This document shows, piece after piece, positions 17,657-26,150 of a DNA stretch of 64,000 nucleotides (position 1 is the first letter of the stretch; every line of letters starts with the position of its first letter). The notes beneath the pieces are model-generated. The model worked only from the letters and a program-made list of their open reading frames with translations, did not search any database and was not told the DNA's origin. The DNA comes from Fibrobacter sp. UWEL (GTDB lineage: Bacteria; Fibrobacterota; Fibrobacteria; Fibrobacterales; Fibrobacteraceae), in NCBI RefSeq assembly GCF_900142535.1, contig NZ_FRBE01000007.1:62001-126000 (forward strand), written 5' to 3'. Both the position numbers and the translations under genes were made by a program.

Positions 17657-18730
17657 ATGAAGGCTTTAAAACTATTCGAAAGACACGGATCCAACATTAC
17701 CTTTGGAATTATCGTTTTTATTCTGGCCATGATGCCTGTGCTTCTAATGCTAGGCGTGGTCAGCGGCGGTTCCACCATTCTGTTCCTAGGCAAGTGCATT
17801 AGCTTTGCCATCGTAGCCATCGGCATCGACTTGATCTGGGGTTACACCGGAATTTTGAGCCTGGGTCACGGCCTGTATTTCGCCTTGGGCGGTTACGCCA
17901 TGGCCATGTACTTGAAGATGCAGGCTACGGGAGGACACCTGACTGACTTTATGCATATTGGTGGCCTTACGGAGCTGCCTTTGATATGGACTCCTTTCGC
18001 CATGTCTCCCGGTAGCATCCTCCTGGTGGTTGTGGCACCTGCTCTTGTAGCATGGGTAGTTGGCTACTTCATCTTCAAGAATCGCGTGAAGGGCGTCTAC
18101 TTTTCCATCATTTCCCAGGCACTTACCTGGGCCGCATGCTCCCTGTTTATCGCCATGTCTCCCTACACTAACGGTAACGTAGGCATTACGGAAATCAAGT
18201 CCATCTTCGGAAGCATCAAGGGTAGTGCCAATCAGGGCAATATGTTCCTGCTGTTCTACGTATCCCTCATTGCGCTGGTGGCGATTTATGCATTGTCCAA
18301 ATTCCTGGTGGAACGTAAGTTCGGTAAGGTCCTGATTGCAATCCGCGATGGCGAAAACAGAACATACTTCTCCGGCTATCCTGTAAGCCGCTACAAGACT
18401 TTCATCTATGTTCTTTCCGCAGCATTCGCAGGCATTGCAGGCGCCATTTTCGTGAACTTCAACGGATGTATCACTCCTTCCCAGATGACCATCACCTACT
18501 CCATCGGCATGGTGATCTGGGTGGCCATCGGTGGCCGCGGCACTATTATCGGCGCTGTGATTGGAGCGTTCTTCATTAACATCTGTGAATACAACTTGAG
18601 TTCCGGAAGTACCGTAGAAATCTGGCAGTACATTATCGGCATTCTGTTCTGCGTCACCATTCTGTTCTTTAAGGGCGGCATCGTGGGCCTTGTCCGCGAC
18701 AAAGTTCCCGCACTGTTTAAAAAGGCTTAA
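17657..18730 (+). CDS. urtC: Urea ABC transporter permease UrtC
   Basis: The 357-aa LivM-type permease has the typical central motif DLIWGYTGILSLGHGLYFALGGYAMAMYLK, and a C-terminal GGRGTIIGAVIGAFFIN segment. It follows urtB by 29 bp with RBS-like AGG before the ATG and precedes urtD by 9 bp. It pairs with UrtB in the inner membrane. Confidence 0.92.
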   Translation: MKALKLFERHGSNITFGIIVFILAMMPVLLMLGVVSGGSTILFLGKCISFAIVAIGIDLIWGYTGILSLGHGLYFALGGYAMAMYLKMQATGGHLTDFMHIGGLTELPLIWTPFAMSPGSILLVVVAPALVAWVVGYFIFKNRVKGVYFSIISQALTWAACSLFIAMSPYTNGNVGITEIKSIFGSIKGSANQGNMFLLFYVSLIALVAIYALSKFLVERKFGKVLIAIRDGENRTYFSGYPVSRYKTFIYVLSAAFAGIAGAIFVNFNGCITPSQMTITYSIGMVIWVAIGGRGTIIGAVIGAFFINICEYNLSSGSTVEIWQYIIGILFCVTILFFKGGIVGLVRDKVPALFKKA

Positions 18731-18739
18731 GGAGTTTTT

Positions 18740-19570
18740 ATGCATCACGAAATTGTATCAAAAGAAGAACTTCTTGCTAATAACCCGGCCCCTATTGAAG
18801 TTAGACAGCTTTCAGAATCCGTATTGGACATCAATCACGTTTCTGTCTGCTTTGACGGTTTTTACGCACTGACCGATGTGAATACAAAGGTCAAGAGAAA
18901 TACCATTCATTTCTTTATTGGTCCTAACGGTGCAGGCAAAACCACTTTGCTGGACATCATCTGCGCCAAGACGAAACCCACTCAGGGTAATGTAGTTTAT
19001 CATCCCATGTACAAGGAGCCTGTAACTTTGACGGGGATGAAGGAATACAAGATTGTGTGGCTTGGAATTGGAAGAAAGTTCCAGGTGCCTTCTGTATTTG
19101 TGAACTTGACCGTAGAAGAAAACATGATTCTTTCCCTGAAGAAGGGCAAGAGAATCGTGGATACCATTCTACGCAAGCCCAAGAAGGACGAGCTGGATCA
19201 TATTGAAGAAACCTTACAGAAGGTGGGTCTTGCTGACAAGCGTGAATGGCGTGCCGGTGCATTGGCTCATGGCGAAAAGCAATGGCTGGAAATTGCCATG
19301 CAGTTGGTGCAAAAGCCGGAAGTCATTATGCTGGACGAACCCGCCGCAGGTATGGGCAAGCCGGAAACATTCAAGACCGGCGAAATCCTGAAGGAAATCA
19401 AGAAGGAATGTTCCGTCATCGTCATTGAACACGATATGGATTTCGTCAAGCAGATTGCAGACCGCGTAACCGTCCTTCACGAAGGAAAAATTCTGATGGA
19501 AGGTTCCGTGACGGAAGTTCTTGCAGATCCGACGGTACAGAAGGTTTACCTGGGACGCGGCGGCGAATAG
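18740..19570 (+). CDS. urtD: Urea ABC transporter ATPase UrtD
   Basis: The 276-aa ATPase has Walker A GPNGAGKTT, a signature-like AHGEKQWLEIAMQL in place of LSGGQ, as is usual for UrtD/LivG-type subunits, Walker B VIMLDEPAAGMG, and the switch His in VIEHDMDFV. The first 30 residues before the ABC core (about 1-30) are an extension of the kind seen in UrtD. It energises urea uptake with UrtE. Confidence 0.92.
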   Translation: MHHEIVSKEELLANNPAPIEVRQLSESVLDINHVSVCFDGFYALTDVNTKVKRNTIHFFIGPNGAGKTTLLDIICAKTKPTQGNVVYHPMYKEPVTLTGMKEYKIVWLGIGRKFQVPSVFVNLTVEENMILSLKKGKRIVDTILRKPKKDELDHIEETLQKVGLADKREWRAGALAHGEKQWLEIAMQLVQKPEVIMLDEPAAGMGKPETFKTGEILKEIKKECSVIVIEHDMDFVKQIADRVTVLHEGKILMEGSVTEVLADPTVQKVYLGRGGE

Positions 19571-19578
19571 GAGATTGT

Positions 19579-20292
19579 ATGCTGTATTTAAAAGACATGG
19601 ATTCTTATTATGGCGAAAGCAAGGTTATCGAAGGATTGAACCTTGAAATTCCCAAGGGAAAGATCGTCAGTCTGATTGGTCGAAATGGCGTGGGCAAGAG
19701 CACCACTTTAAAAAGCATTATGGGCCTGGTCAAGACAGGTCCTAAGACCTCCCTTATGTTTGACGGTAAGGAAATTGCCGGTTTGCCGGCTTATGAGCGA
19801 GTCCGTCGTGGCATTGGTTACGTCCCTCAGGGCCGCGACATTTTTCCGCAGATGACCGTCCTTGAAAATCTGGAATTAGGCGTGCAGCCCATGCTTGGAC
19901 GCGGCGAGAAGGTGGGAAAGAACAAGGTTCCCGAATACCTTTACGACCTGTTCCCTATTCTTCCGAAGTTCGCCAAGCGCAGGGGTGGTGACCTTTCCGG
20001 CGGTCAGCAGCAACAGCTGGCAATCGCCCGCGCCCTAGTTCAAGATCCCAGGATCTTGATTCTGGACGAGCCTACCGAAGGTATCCAGCCTTCCATCATT
20101 AACGATATTGGCCGGGCCATCCGTAAGATCAACGAATGGAAGGGCATTACCGTGTTGCTGGTGGAACAGTATCTGGATTTCGTCATGGAAAACAGCCACT
20201 ACATCAACATTATGGAAAAGGGTAACATCATTTTCCATAAGGAAACTTCTCTCTGCGACAAGGCAGAAGTCCAAAAGTTAATGACGGATTAA
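19579..20292 (+). CDS. urtE: Urea ABC transporter ATPase UrtE
   Basis: The 237-aa LivF-type ATPase has Walker [11 protein letters not shown], signature [15 protein letters not shown], Walker [16 protein letters not shown], and switch region [10 protein letters not shown]. It follows urtD by 8 bp and ends 2 bp before the urease gene, so transporter and enzyme belong to one transcript. Confidence 0.93.
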   Translation: MLYLKDMDSYYGESKVIEGLNLEIPKGKIVSLIGRNGVGKSTTLKSIMGLVKTGPKTSLMFDGKEIAGLPAYERVRRGIGYVPQGRDIFPQMTVLENLELGVQPMLGRGEKVGKNKVPEYLYDLFPILPKFAKRRGGDLSGGQQQQLAIARALVQDPRILILDEPTEGIQPSIINDIGRAIRKINEWKGITVLLVEQYLDFVMENSHYINIMEKGNIIFHKETSLCDKAEVQKLMTD

Positions 20293-20294
20293 TT

Positions 20295-20975
20295 ATGCAT
20301 TTAACTCCTAGAGAAATCGAAAAGTTGATGCTGCATTACGCAGGCATTGTCGCTAGCGAAAGACTGCAGCGCGGTTTGAAACTGAACCATCCGGAAGCAA
20401 TCGCCTATATCAGCAGCAAACTTTTGGAACTTGCTCGCGATGGCAAGACCGTGGCAGATTTAATGTCTGAAGGCCGCAAGATGCTGACCGCGGAGCAGGT
20501 GCTGGACGGTGTAGCGGAAATGATTCACGAAATCCAGCTGGAAGCCACCTTCCCCGATGGCACCAAGCTAGTGACTGTTCACGACCCCATTCCCACCACC
20601 GGGAAAATTATTCCTGGCGAAGTCCTTGTGGAAGACGGATTCATCGAGCTGAACGCCGGCAAGAACACTATAACTCTGGACGTAACCAATACGGCGGATC
20701 GTCCCGTTCAGGTAGGCTCCCATTTCCATTTCTTCGAGGTCAACAAGAAGCTGGATTTCAACCGCACCGCAGCTTACGGCATGCGTCTGGATATTCCCGC
20801 TGGTACCGCAGTCCGTTTTGAACCGGGCGAGACAAAGAAGGTGAATCTGGTAGAAATCGGCGGCACACGGGAAGGATACGGATTGAACGGTCTTGTGGAA
20901 GGCCTGATGGACGATGAAAAGATTAAATCTGCCGCATTGAACAAAGCTTCTGCAGAAAAATTCGCAGGCGTATAA
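20295..20975 (+). CDS. ureAB: Urease gamma/beta subunit fusion
   Basis: The 226-aa protein joins the gamma subunit (residues 1-100, [25 protein letters not shown]) and the beta subunit (about 102-226, [46 protein letters not shown]). The same fusion is known from Helicobacter UreA. Together with UreC it forms the structural core of urease, which hydrolyses urea to ammonia and carbamate in the cytoplasm. No ribosome-binding site is needed if the 2-bp gap to urtE gives coupling. Confidence 0.95.
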   Translation: MHLTPREIEKLMLHYAGIVASERLQRGLKLNHPEAIAYISSKLLELARDGKTVADLMSEGRKMLTAEQVLDGVAEMIHEIQLEATFPDGTKLVTVHDPIPTTGKIIPGEVLVEDGFIELNAGKNTITLDVTNTADRPVQVGSHFHFFEVNKKLDFNRTAAYGMRLDIPAGTAVRFEPGETKKVNLVEIGGTREGYGLNGLVEGLMDDEKIKSAALNKASAEKFAGV

Positions 20976-20988
20976 AGGCGAGAGTTTT

Positions 20989-22701
20989 ATGTACAAGATT
21001 TCTAGAAAAGATTACGCTCAAATGTACGGCCCCACCGTTGGAGACCGCGTCCGTCTTGCGGATACTTCCTTGATTGTGGAAGTAGAAAAGGATTATTGCG
21101 TCTACGGCGACGAAGCAAAATTCGGTGGTGGCAAGTCCCTGCGCGATGGCATGGGCCAGGCCGTTCCCTTCAAGGATGAAGAATGCCTGGACACCGTGAT
21201 TACAAGCGCTCTCGTTATTGACGCCACTGGAATTTTCAAAGCAGATATTGGCATTAAGGACGGTCTGATTGCAGGTATTGGCAAGGCAGGCAATCCCCAC
21301 ATGATGGACGGTGTCACCCCCGGTATGATTATCGGGGCGTCAACAGAAGCAATCGCCGGCGAAGGCCTGATATTGACCGCTGGCGGTATCGATACCCACA
21401 TCCACTTTATTTCACCTACCCAGGTGCGTACCGCCCTCTATAGCGGCGTCACCACCATGGTGGGCGGCGGCACGGGGCCTGCAGATGGCACCAACGCCAC
21501 CACTTGTACGCCGGGCGCGTTTAACATTCACAGAATGCTGGAAGCGGCAGAAGATCTGCCGGTCAATTTGGCGTTCTTAGGAAAGGGAAACGGTTCCAAT
21601 CCGGAAACCTTGAGAGAGCAGATTCGTGCAGGGGCTGCGGGCCTGAAGTTGCACGAAGACTGGGGTTCTACACCCAAGGCTATTGACACTTGCTTGGGCG
21701 TGGCTGACGAATTTGACGTTCAGGTTTCCATCCATACGGACACATTAAATGAAGGCGGCTTCGTGGAAGATACCATCTCAGCCTTCAAGGGACGCACCAT
21801 TCACACCTACCATACGGAAGGTGCAGGCGGTGGACACGCTCCCGACATTATCCGCGCAGCCGCCTTCCCCAATGTTCTGCCCTCCTCCACAAACCCCACC
21901 ATGCCCTTCACGAAAAATACCATCGATGAGCATCTGGACATGTTGATGGTTTGCCACCATCTGGACAAGAACAACAAGGAAGACGTCGCCTTCGCTGATT
22001 CCCGAATCCGTCCGGAGACCATCGCCGCTGAAGACGTTCTTCACGATATGGGCATTTTCTCCATGATGAGTTCTGACTCTCAGGCCATGGGCCGCGTAGG
22101 CGAAGTCATTACTCGCACTTGGCAAACTGCGGACAAGATGAAAAAGCAGAGGGGCACTCTGGATACGGACTGCGAACGCAACGACAATAACCGCGTCAAA
22201 CGTTACGTAGCCAAGTACACCATCAATCCCGCTATCACTCACGGAATTTCAAAATACGTAGGATCCGTGGAAGTAGGCAAGATTGCAGACCTGGTTTTGT
22301 GGCGCCCCGACATGTTCGGCGCCAAACCCGAAATGATTTTGAAATCTGGATTTATCTGCGCTTCCAAAATGGGAGATGCCAACGCCAGCATTCCAACGCC
22401 GGAGCCGGTGGTGTATACCGACATGTTCGGCGCTCACGGAAAGGCTCTGGCAAAGACCTGCATTACTTTCGTTTCTGAATACGCCTTTACCCACGGCATC
22501 AAGGAAGAACTGGGACTTTCAAGAACCATCCTTCCCGTAAGCAACTGCCGCAACATTGGGAAAAAGGACATGGTCCATAACGATCGAATTGCAAAGCTGG
22601 AAGTGGATCCAGAAACCTATACCGTTAAAGTGGATGGAGAAAGAATTACCTGTGAAGCCGCCACAGAGCTTTCTCTTGCCAGAAGATATTTCCTCTTCTA
22701 A
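20989..22701 (+). CDS. ureC: Urease alpha subunit (nickel catalytic subunit)
   Basis: The 570-aa protein has all key residues of UreC: the HIH metal motif in [12 protein letters not shown], the carbamylated Lys220 (GLKLHEDWG), the histidines in [10 protein letters not shown] and GAGGGHAPD, and the flap with Cys322 in MVCHHLD. The length is usual for the family. An AGAG-rich site precedes the ATG. It needs UreEFGD for nickel insertion, all encoded just downstream. Confidence 0.97.
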   Translation: MYKISRKDYAQMYGPTVGDRVRLADTSLIVEVEKDYCVYGDEAKFGGGKSLRDGMGQAVPFKDEECLDTVITSALVIDATGIFKADIGIKDGLIAGIGKAGNPHMMDGVTPGMIIGASTEAIAGEGLILTAGGIDTHIHFISPTQVRTALYSGVTTMVGGGTGPADGTNATTCTPGAFNIHRMLEAAEDLPVNLAFLGKGNGSNPETLREQIRAGAAGLKLHEDWGSTPKAIDTCLGVADEFDVQVSIHTDTLNEGGFVEDTISAFKGRTIHTYHTEGAGGGHAPDIIRAAAFPNVLPSSTNPTMPFTKNTIDEHLDMLMVCHHLDKNNKEDVAFADSRIRPETIAAEDVLHDMGIFSMMSSDSQAMGRVGEVITRTWQTADKMKKQRGTLDTDCERNDNNRVKRYVAKYTINPAITHGISKYVGSVEVGKIADLVLWRPDMFGAKPEMILKSGFICASKMGDANASIPTPEPVVYTDMFGAHGKALAKTCITFVSEYAFTHGIKEELGLSRTILPVSNCRNIGKKDMVHNDRIAKLEVDPETYTVKVDGERITCEAATELSLARRYFLF

Positions 22702-22717
22702 AACAAAGGAGTCCAAA

Positions 22718-23224
22718 ATGATTGCCGATAAAATTTTGGGAAACCTCTACTGGGAAAAGAGTCCCATCCAGAAGAAGATTGTCAGTGTTCCTTTTGAATG
22801 GTTCGAAACAGACAAGCATCGCATCTTGAAAATTGCTGATGACGGAACCGAATTGGGAATTCAGATTGACGAAACTCTTTCTGATGGAGACGTTCTTGCC
22901 GTAACCCCCCAAGCCATTTACGCCGTCCAAATCAAGAAAAGCAAGCTGATTCGCATTGCCGTAGATTCCATGGAAGAAATGGGACGTCTTGGTTTTGAAT
23001 TGGGCAATAGGCATTTGTCCCTGCAGATCACCTGCAAGGATATTACCATTCCCTACGACGAGCCCACCTATCTCTATCTGATTCGCATTGGTTTCTACCC
23101 CCAGGTTGTGGAAGCGGTCTTTACCGATTACATCGTCTGCAAGGCACACGGAGCTACCCACAGCCACACTCATGAACATGAGCACCATCATCATGATGGT
23201 GAGGGCCATCATCACGAGCACTAG
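22718..23224 (+). CDS. ureE: Urease accessory nickel metallochaperone UreE
   Basis: The 168-aa protein starts at ATG 22718, with AAAGGAG upstream; longer in-frame starts lie inside ureC. It has the two UreE domains and a strongly histidine-rich C-terminus (about residues 144-168, with HEHEHHHHDGEGHHHEH), which binds nickel and can store it. It delivers Ni to the UreG/UreF/UreD complex. Confidence 0.93.
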   Translation: MIADKILGNLYWEKSPIQKKIVSVPFEWFETDKHRILKIADDGTELGIQIDETLSDGDVLAVTPQAIYAVQIKKSKLIRIAVDSMEEMGRLGFELGNRHLSLQITCKDITIPYDEPTYLYLIRIGFYPQVVEAVFTDYIVCKAHGATHSHTHEHEHHHHDGEGHHHEH

Positions 23225-23227
23225 AGT

Positions 23228-23920
23228 ATGCTGGCTACCTTGCGGATGATTCAAGTCTGCGACAGCCTCTTTCCCATTGGAGCATTCACGCTTTCCAATG
23301 GGCTGGAGACTCTTATCGCAAACAGAACCATAACCAACGGCACTTCTCTGGAAGAATACGTTTCCAGCTTTTTAAAGATCCTGCCCTACAATGACCTTGG
23401 GGTCATGACCCTCAGTTATGATCACGCCCAAGACATGGACTACATAAAAAATCTGGATCGTTTTTCCATGGCATTGAAAGCGCCAGAAGAAGTACGTACT
23501 GGTTCTAGAAAACTTTGCAGTCGATTTCTCAAAATCTATCAGGAATTTGAGGGAGCCTCCCAACAGGGCTACCCTTCTCTGGATACATACCGAGAGGAAG
23601 TTCTCAATACAGGCTCTTGCATCGGGAACCACTCCATTGCCGTAGGCTTATTCGCAAAGGATATCGGCCTCAGTAAGGACGAGGCCGCTAGCATTTACAC
23701 CTACAGCCTGCTGAACGCCATTGTGACCAACGGAGTCAAGATGATTCCCCTCAGCCAGATGGTGGGTCAGAAAATCCTCAGCGAAAGCCAGAAGAAAATT
23801 CTGGAAGCCGTTCAGCGCGCATCCACCCTCGAAATCGAGGACCTTGGGGTAGGCGGCACTGGCATAGATATTGCAGGGATGAAACACGAAGAACTTTATT
23901 CACGACTTTACATGAGTTAA
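23228..23920 (+). CDS. ureF: Urease accessory protein UreF
   Basis: The 230-aa all-helical protein begins MLATLRMIQVCDSLFPIGAF, followed by TLSNGLETLI, the conserved UreF opening. It has GSCIGNHSIAVGLFAK and the C-terminal QMVGQKIL segment. UreF bridges UreD and UreG in the nickel-loading complex. The gene starts 3 bp after ureE. Confidence 0.92.
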   Translation: MLATLRMIQVCDSLFPIGAFTLSNGLETLIANRTITNGTSLEEYVSSFLKILPYNDLGVMTLSYDHAQDMDYIKNLDRFSMALKAPEEVRTGSRKLCSRFLKIYQEFEGASQQGYPSLDTYREEVLNTGSCIGNHSIAVGLFAKDIGLSKDEAASIYTYSLLNAIVTNGVKMIPLSQMVGQKILSESQKKILEAVQRASTLEIEDLGVGGTGIDIAGMKHEELYSRLYMS

Positions 23921-23926
23921 TGTTTT

Positions 23927-24535
23927 ATGAGTTACGTTAAGATTGGCGTTGGAGGCCCCGTAGGTTCCGGAAAGACCGCATTGATCGAAAGGCTCACCCG
24001 CAAGATGAGCAAGGAATACAGCATTTGCGTGGTCACCAACGATATTTACACCAAGGAAGATGCTGAATTTTTGATCAAGAATTCCGCCCTACCCGCCGAA
24101 CGCATCGTTGGCGTAGAAACAGGCGGATGCCCCCACACCGCCATTCGCGAAGACTGCTCCATGAACCTGGAAGCCGTGGACGAAATGGCCCACAAGTTTC
24201 CCGACGTGCAGATCATTTTCATTGAAAGCGGTGGCGATAACCTGTCCGCTACTTTCAGCCCCGACTTGGCTGACGCAAGCATTTACGTCATTGACGTAGC
24301 CCAGGGGGAAAAGATTCCCCGCAAGGGTGGTCCCGGCGTCATGCGTTCCGATCTGCTGGTCATTAACAAGACGGACTTGGCCCCGCTAGTAGGCGCAAGC
24401 TTGGAAGTGATGGCCCGAGATTCAGAACGGATGCGAGAAGGCCGCAAGTTTTTATTCACGAACCTCATGAGCATGGATGGCGTAGACGAAGTCATCGCAT
24501 GGATCAAGAAGGCTGTTCTATTCGAAGGCGTTTAA
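23927..24535 (+). CDS. ureG: Urease accessory GTPase UreG
   Basis: The 202-aa SIMIBI GTPase has P-loop GPVGSGKT (10-17), the [15 protein letters not shown] region, the metal-binding [14 protein letters not shown] (Cys-Pro-His), [13 protein letters not shown], and [11 protein letters not shown]. It drives GTP-dependent nickel insertion into urease. Confidence 0.95.
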   Translation: MSYVKIGVGGPVGSGKTALIERLTRKMSKEYSICVVTNDIYTKEDAEFLIKNSALPAERIVGVETGGCPHTAIREDCSMNLEAVDEMAHKFPDVQIIFIESGGDNLSATFSPDLADASIYVIDVAQGEKIPRKGGPGVMRSDLLVINKTDLAPLVGASLEVMARDSERMREGRKFLFTNLMSMDGVDEVIAWIKKAVLFEGV

Positions 24536-24579
24536 CCCGCAGAATCAAACCCGCAAAAAGTATTATCAAAGGAGTCCAT

Positions 24580-24942
24580 ATGGCATGTTTTGTAGTCCCC
24601 GTTGCCGAAGCTTTAATTACCACCGCAGTCACTCTCATTGTGGAAAAGAAGATGCCTGAAAAGGCCCCGCTGCAGGCTCCCCGCCGCCTGTCCAAGCTGC
24701 TGTGGGGCGGTTCTGCCCTGCTTGCTTTCGAGCATTTCTGGCACGGCGAAATCCAGCCTTTCTATCCCTTCCTTACGGCAGCTCAGGATCCGGAATCTAC
24801 TCAAGTCATGCTTCACGAAATGTCTACCGTAGGCGTGGGCATGGCCTGCATGGTCACGTTAGCGTGGGCGGCGTCCTTAATCTTCCTAAAGACCAAGAGT
24901 AAGGCAAGAGCCGCTCATGAAGTTCATTCCGAGGAGGCGTAA
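24580..24942 (+). CDS. Small membrane protein of unknown function in the urease cluster
   Basis: The 120-aa protein starts at ATG 24580, with AAAGGAG upstream. It shows about three hydrophobic segments (about 3-24, 40-55 and 86-106) and several histidines (EHFWHGE, LHEMST, and near the end). It is placed after ureG, and its stop is 1 bp from the next membrane protein. It is not recognisable as UreI/AmiS (about 190 aa, six helices), nor as a known nickel permease. Its position hints at a role in urea, ammonia or nickel passage, or in membrane attachment of urease (inference). Confidence 0.75.
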   Translation: MACFVVPVAEALITTAVTLIVEKKMPEKAPLQAPRRLSKLLWGGSALLAFEHFWHGEIQPFYPFLTAAQDPESTQVMLHEMSTVGVGMACMVTLAWAASLIFLKTKSKARAAHEVHSEEA

Positions 24943-24943
24943 A

Positions 24944-25255
24944 ATGACCTTGCTTATCACCGCAATTGCAGCCATCATCTCTTCCCTCCTGTGGTACAAC
25001 AGCATGACCAAGCAGGGCAAGGACACCATGAAGTATTCCACCCTCTGCTACATGTTCTGGGGCGCATCCCTCATGTGGTTTGTGGACGCCATTGCCGAAT
25101 ACGCTGAGCTTGGCGCTGAATACTTCACACCCGCTGCAGCAGACATGCTGAACGACGCCTTCCTGGGCGTTTCTGTAGTAGCCCTAGCTTTAATACTGTG
25201 GCTCGCACGCCTTCTCTGGTCTGCACGAGATCTATGCAGAGCACACTCCGCATAA
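24944..25255 (+). CDS. Second small membrane protein of unknown function in the urease cluster
   Basis: The 103-aa protein starts at ATG 24944 behind GAGGAGG. It has about three predicted helices (1-19, 32-50, 70-92), with a conserved-looking MFWGASLMWFVDAIAEY segment containing an acidic residue in the membrane. It overlaps ureD by 22 bp. Three plus three helices with its neighbour would match the helix number of a UreI protomer, but no sequence similarity is evident. Confidence 0.75.
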   Translation: MTLLITAIAAIISSLLWYNSMTKQGKDTMKYSTLCYMFWGASLMWFVDAIAEYAELGAEYFTPAAADMLNDAFLGVSVVALALILWLARLLWSARDLCRAHSA

Positions 25256-26007
25256 AGACCTGCTTTCGAAACGGGTGCACCGAAATAGAGGACGCCTTCT
25301 ACACGTCCCCTTACAAAGTGATGCACCCCTTTCGCAATGGAACTCATTCCGACATCATGATGATGGCCGCCTCCGCCGGACTCCTTGGGGGCGACCATTT
25401 CATGTTGGATCTTGATTTTGGCACCGGAAGTAACGCCACATTTCTCTCCCAGAGCTACGAAAAAGTTTTTAATACTGACGGGAAAATTGCCTCCAAGGAC
25501 ATTTCCATCCAGGTGGGGCCAGAGGCTAAAATCTGCTACATGCCCTATCCTGCCATCCCCTTCGCGGGAAGCAATTACCAGAGCAGGGCCACCGTCAAAA
25601 TCCACCCTACAGCCACCTTCATTTACGCCGATATTTTCACCTGCGGTCGCACCGGAATGGGTGAATTTTTTGCTATGGAAAAGTTCCAGAGCAAGAGCCT
25701 TTTTTACGTGGGAGACCAGCTGGCCTTTGCCGATCATACCCTCCTGAATCCCAGGGAATTCGACTACACCAAAATCGGTTTCTGGCAGAACTACACCCAC
25801 AACGGGATGATGTATATCTACAGCCCAGACAACGAATTTTTAAATCACTTAAAGATCTTCGTCCGGAATAATAGTCCTGTAATGAATGGGGTCGTTGGGG
25901 TGACCAACGCCTATAAGGGAGTGGTGATCCGCACCCTGGCCATGAGGGGCGAAACCATCTGGGATTTTTTTGAGTCCGTCAAGGAGTTTTACATACAAGA
26001 AATGTAA
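25234..26007 (+). CDS. ureD: Urease accessory protein UreD (UreH)
   Basis: The 257-aa protein has UreD features: NGTHSDIMMMAASAGLLGGD, a QSYEKVFN segment matching the conserved Q-(S/T)-E-K-(V/I)-F, YMPYPAIPFAGSNY, and GRTGMGE. UreD is the scaffold that holds UreF and UreG on apo-urease. The chosen ATG (25234) lies inside the preceding gene; a longer form from 25198 is possible. As in Helicobacter, ureD is last in the cluster. No terminator follows it. Confidence 0.88.
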   Translation: MQSTLRIKTCFRNGCTEIEDAFYTSPYKVMHPFRNGTHSDIMMMAASAGLLGGDHFMLDLDFGTGSNATFLSQSYEKVFNTDGKIASKDISIQVGPEAKICYMPYPAIPFAGSNYQSRATVKIHPTATFIYADIFTCGRTGMGEFFAMEKFQSKSLFYVGDQLAFADHTLLNPREFDYTKIGFWQNYTHNGMMYIYSPDNEFLNHLKIFVRNNSPVMNGVVGVTNAYKGVVIRTLAMRGETIWDFFESVKEFYIQEM

Positions 26008-26124
26008 AGCTTTCAAAATTCTGTATCTACATAAATCTTACAGAAAAATATTCTGCAAGAAGTCAAGATTTTTTTCCACCTCAGCGTCCCTTCGGCAATA
26101 AGGTTGGTGAGCTCGCCGAACCAC

Positions 26125-26140
26125 TGGCACGGCTTTTGCA
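26125..26140 (+). promoter_or_regulatory. Sigma-54 promoter of the ATP-grasp/transglutaminase operon
   Basis: TGGCACGGCTTTTGCA is identical to the urtA promoter. The start site calculated from the GC doublet falls on 26151, the A of the ATG, so the message would be leaderless. An inverted pair TTCTGTA (26019-26025)/TTACAGAA (26038-26045) lies about 110-130 bp upstream. Confidence 0.88.
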
Positions 26141-26150
26141 CTAATGGAGT

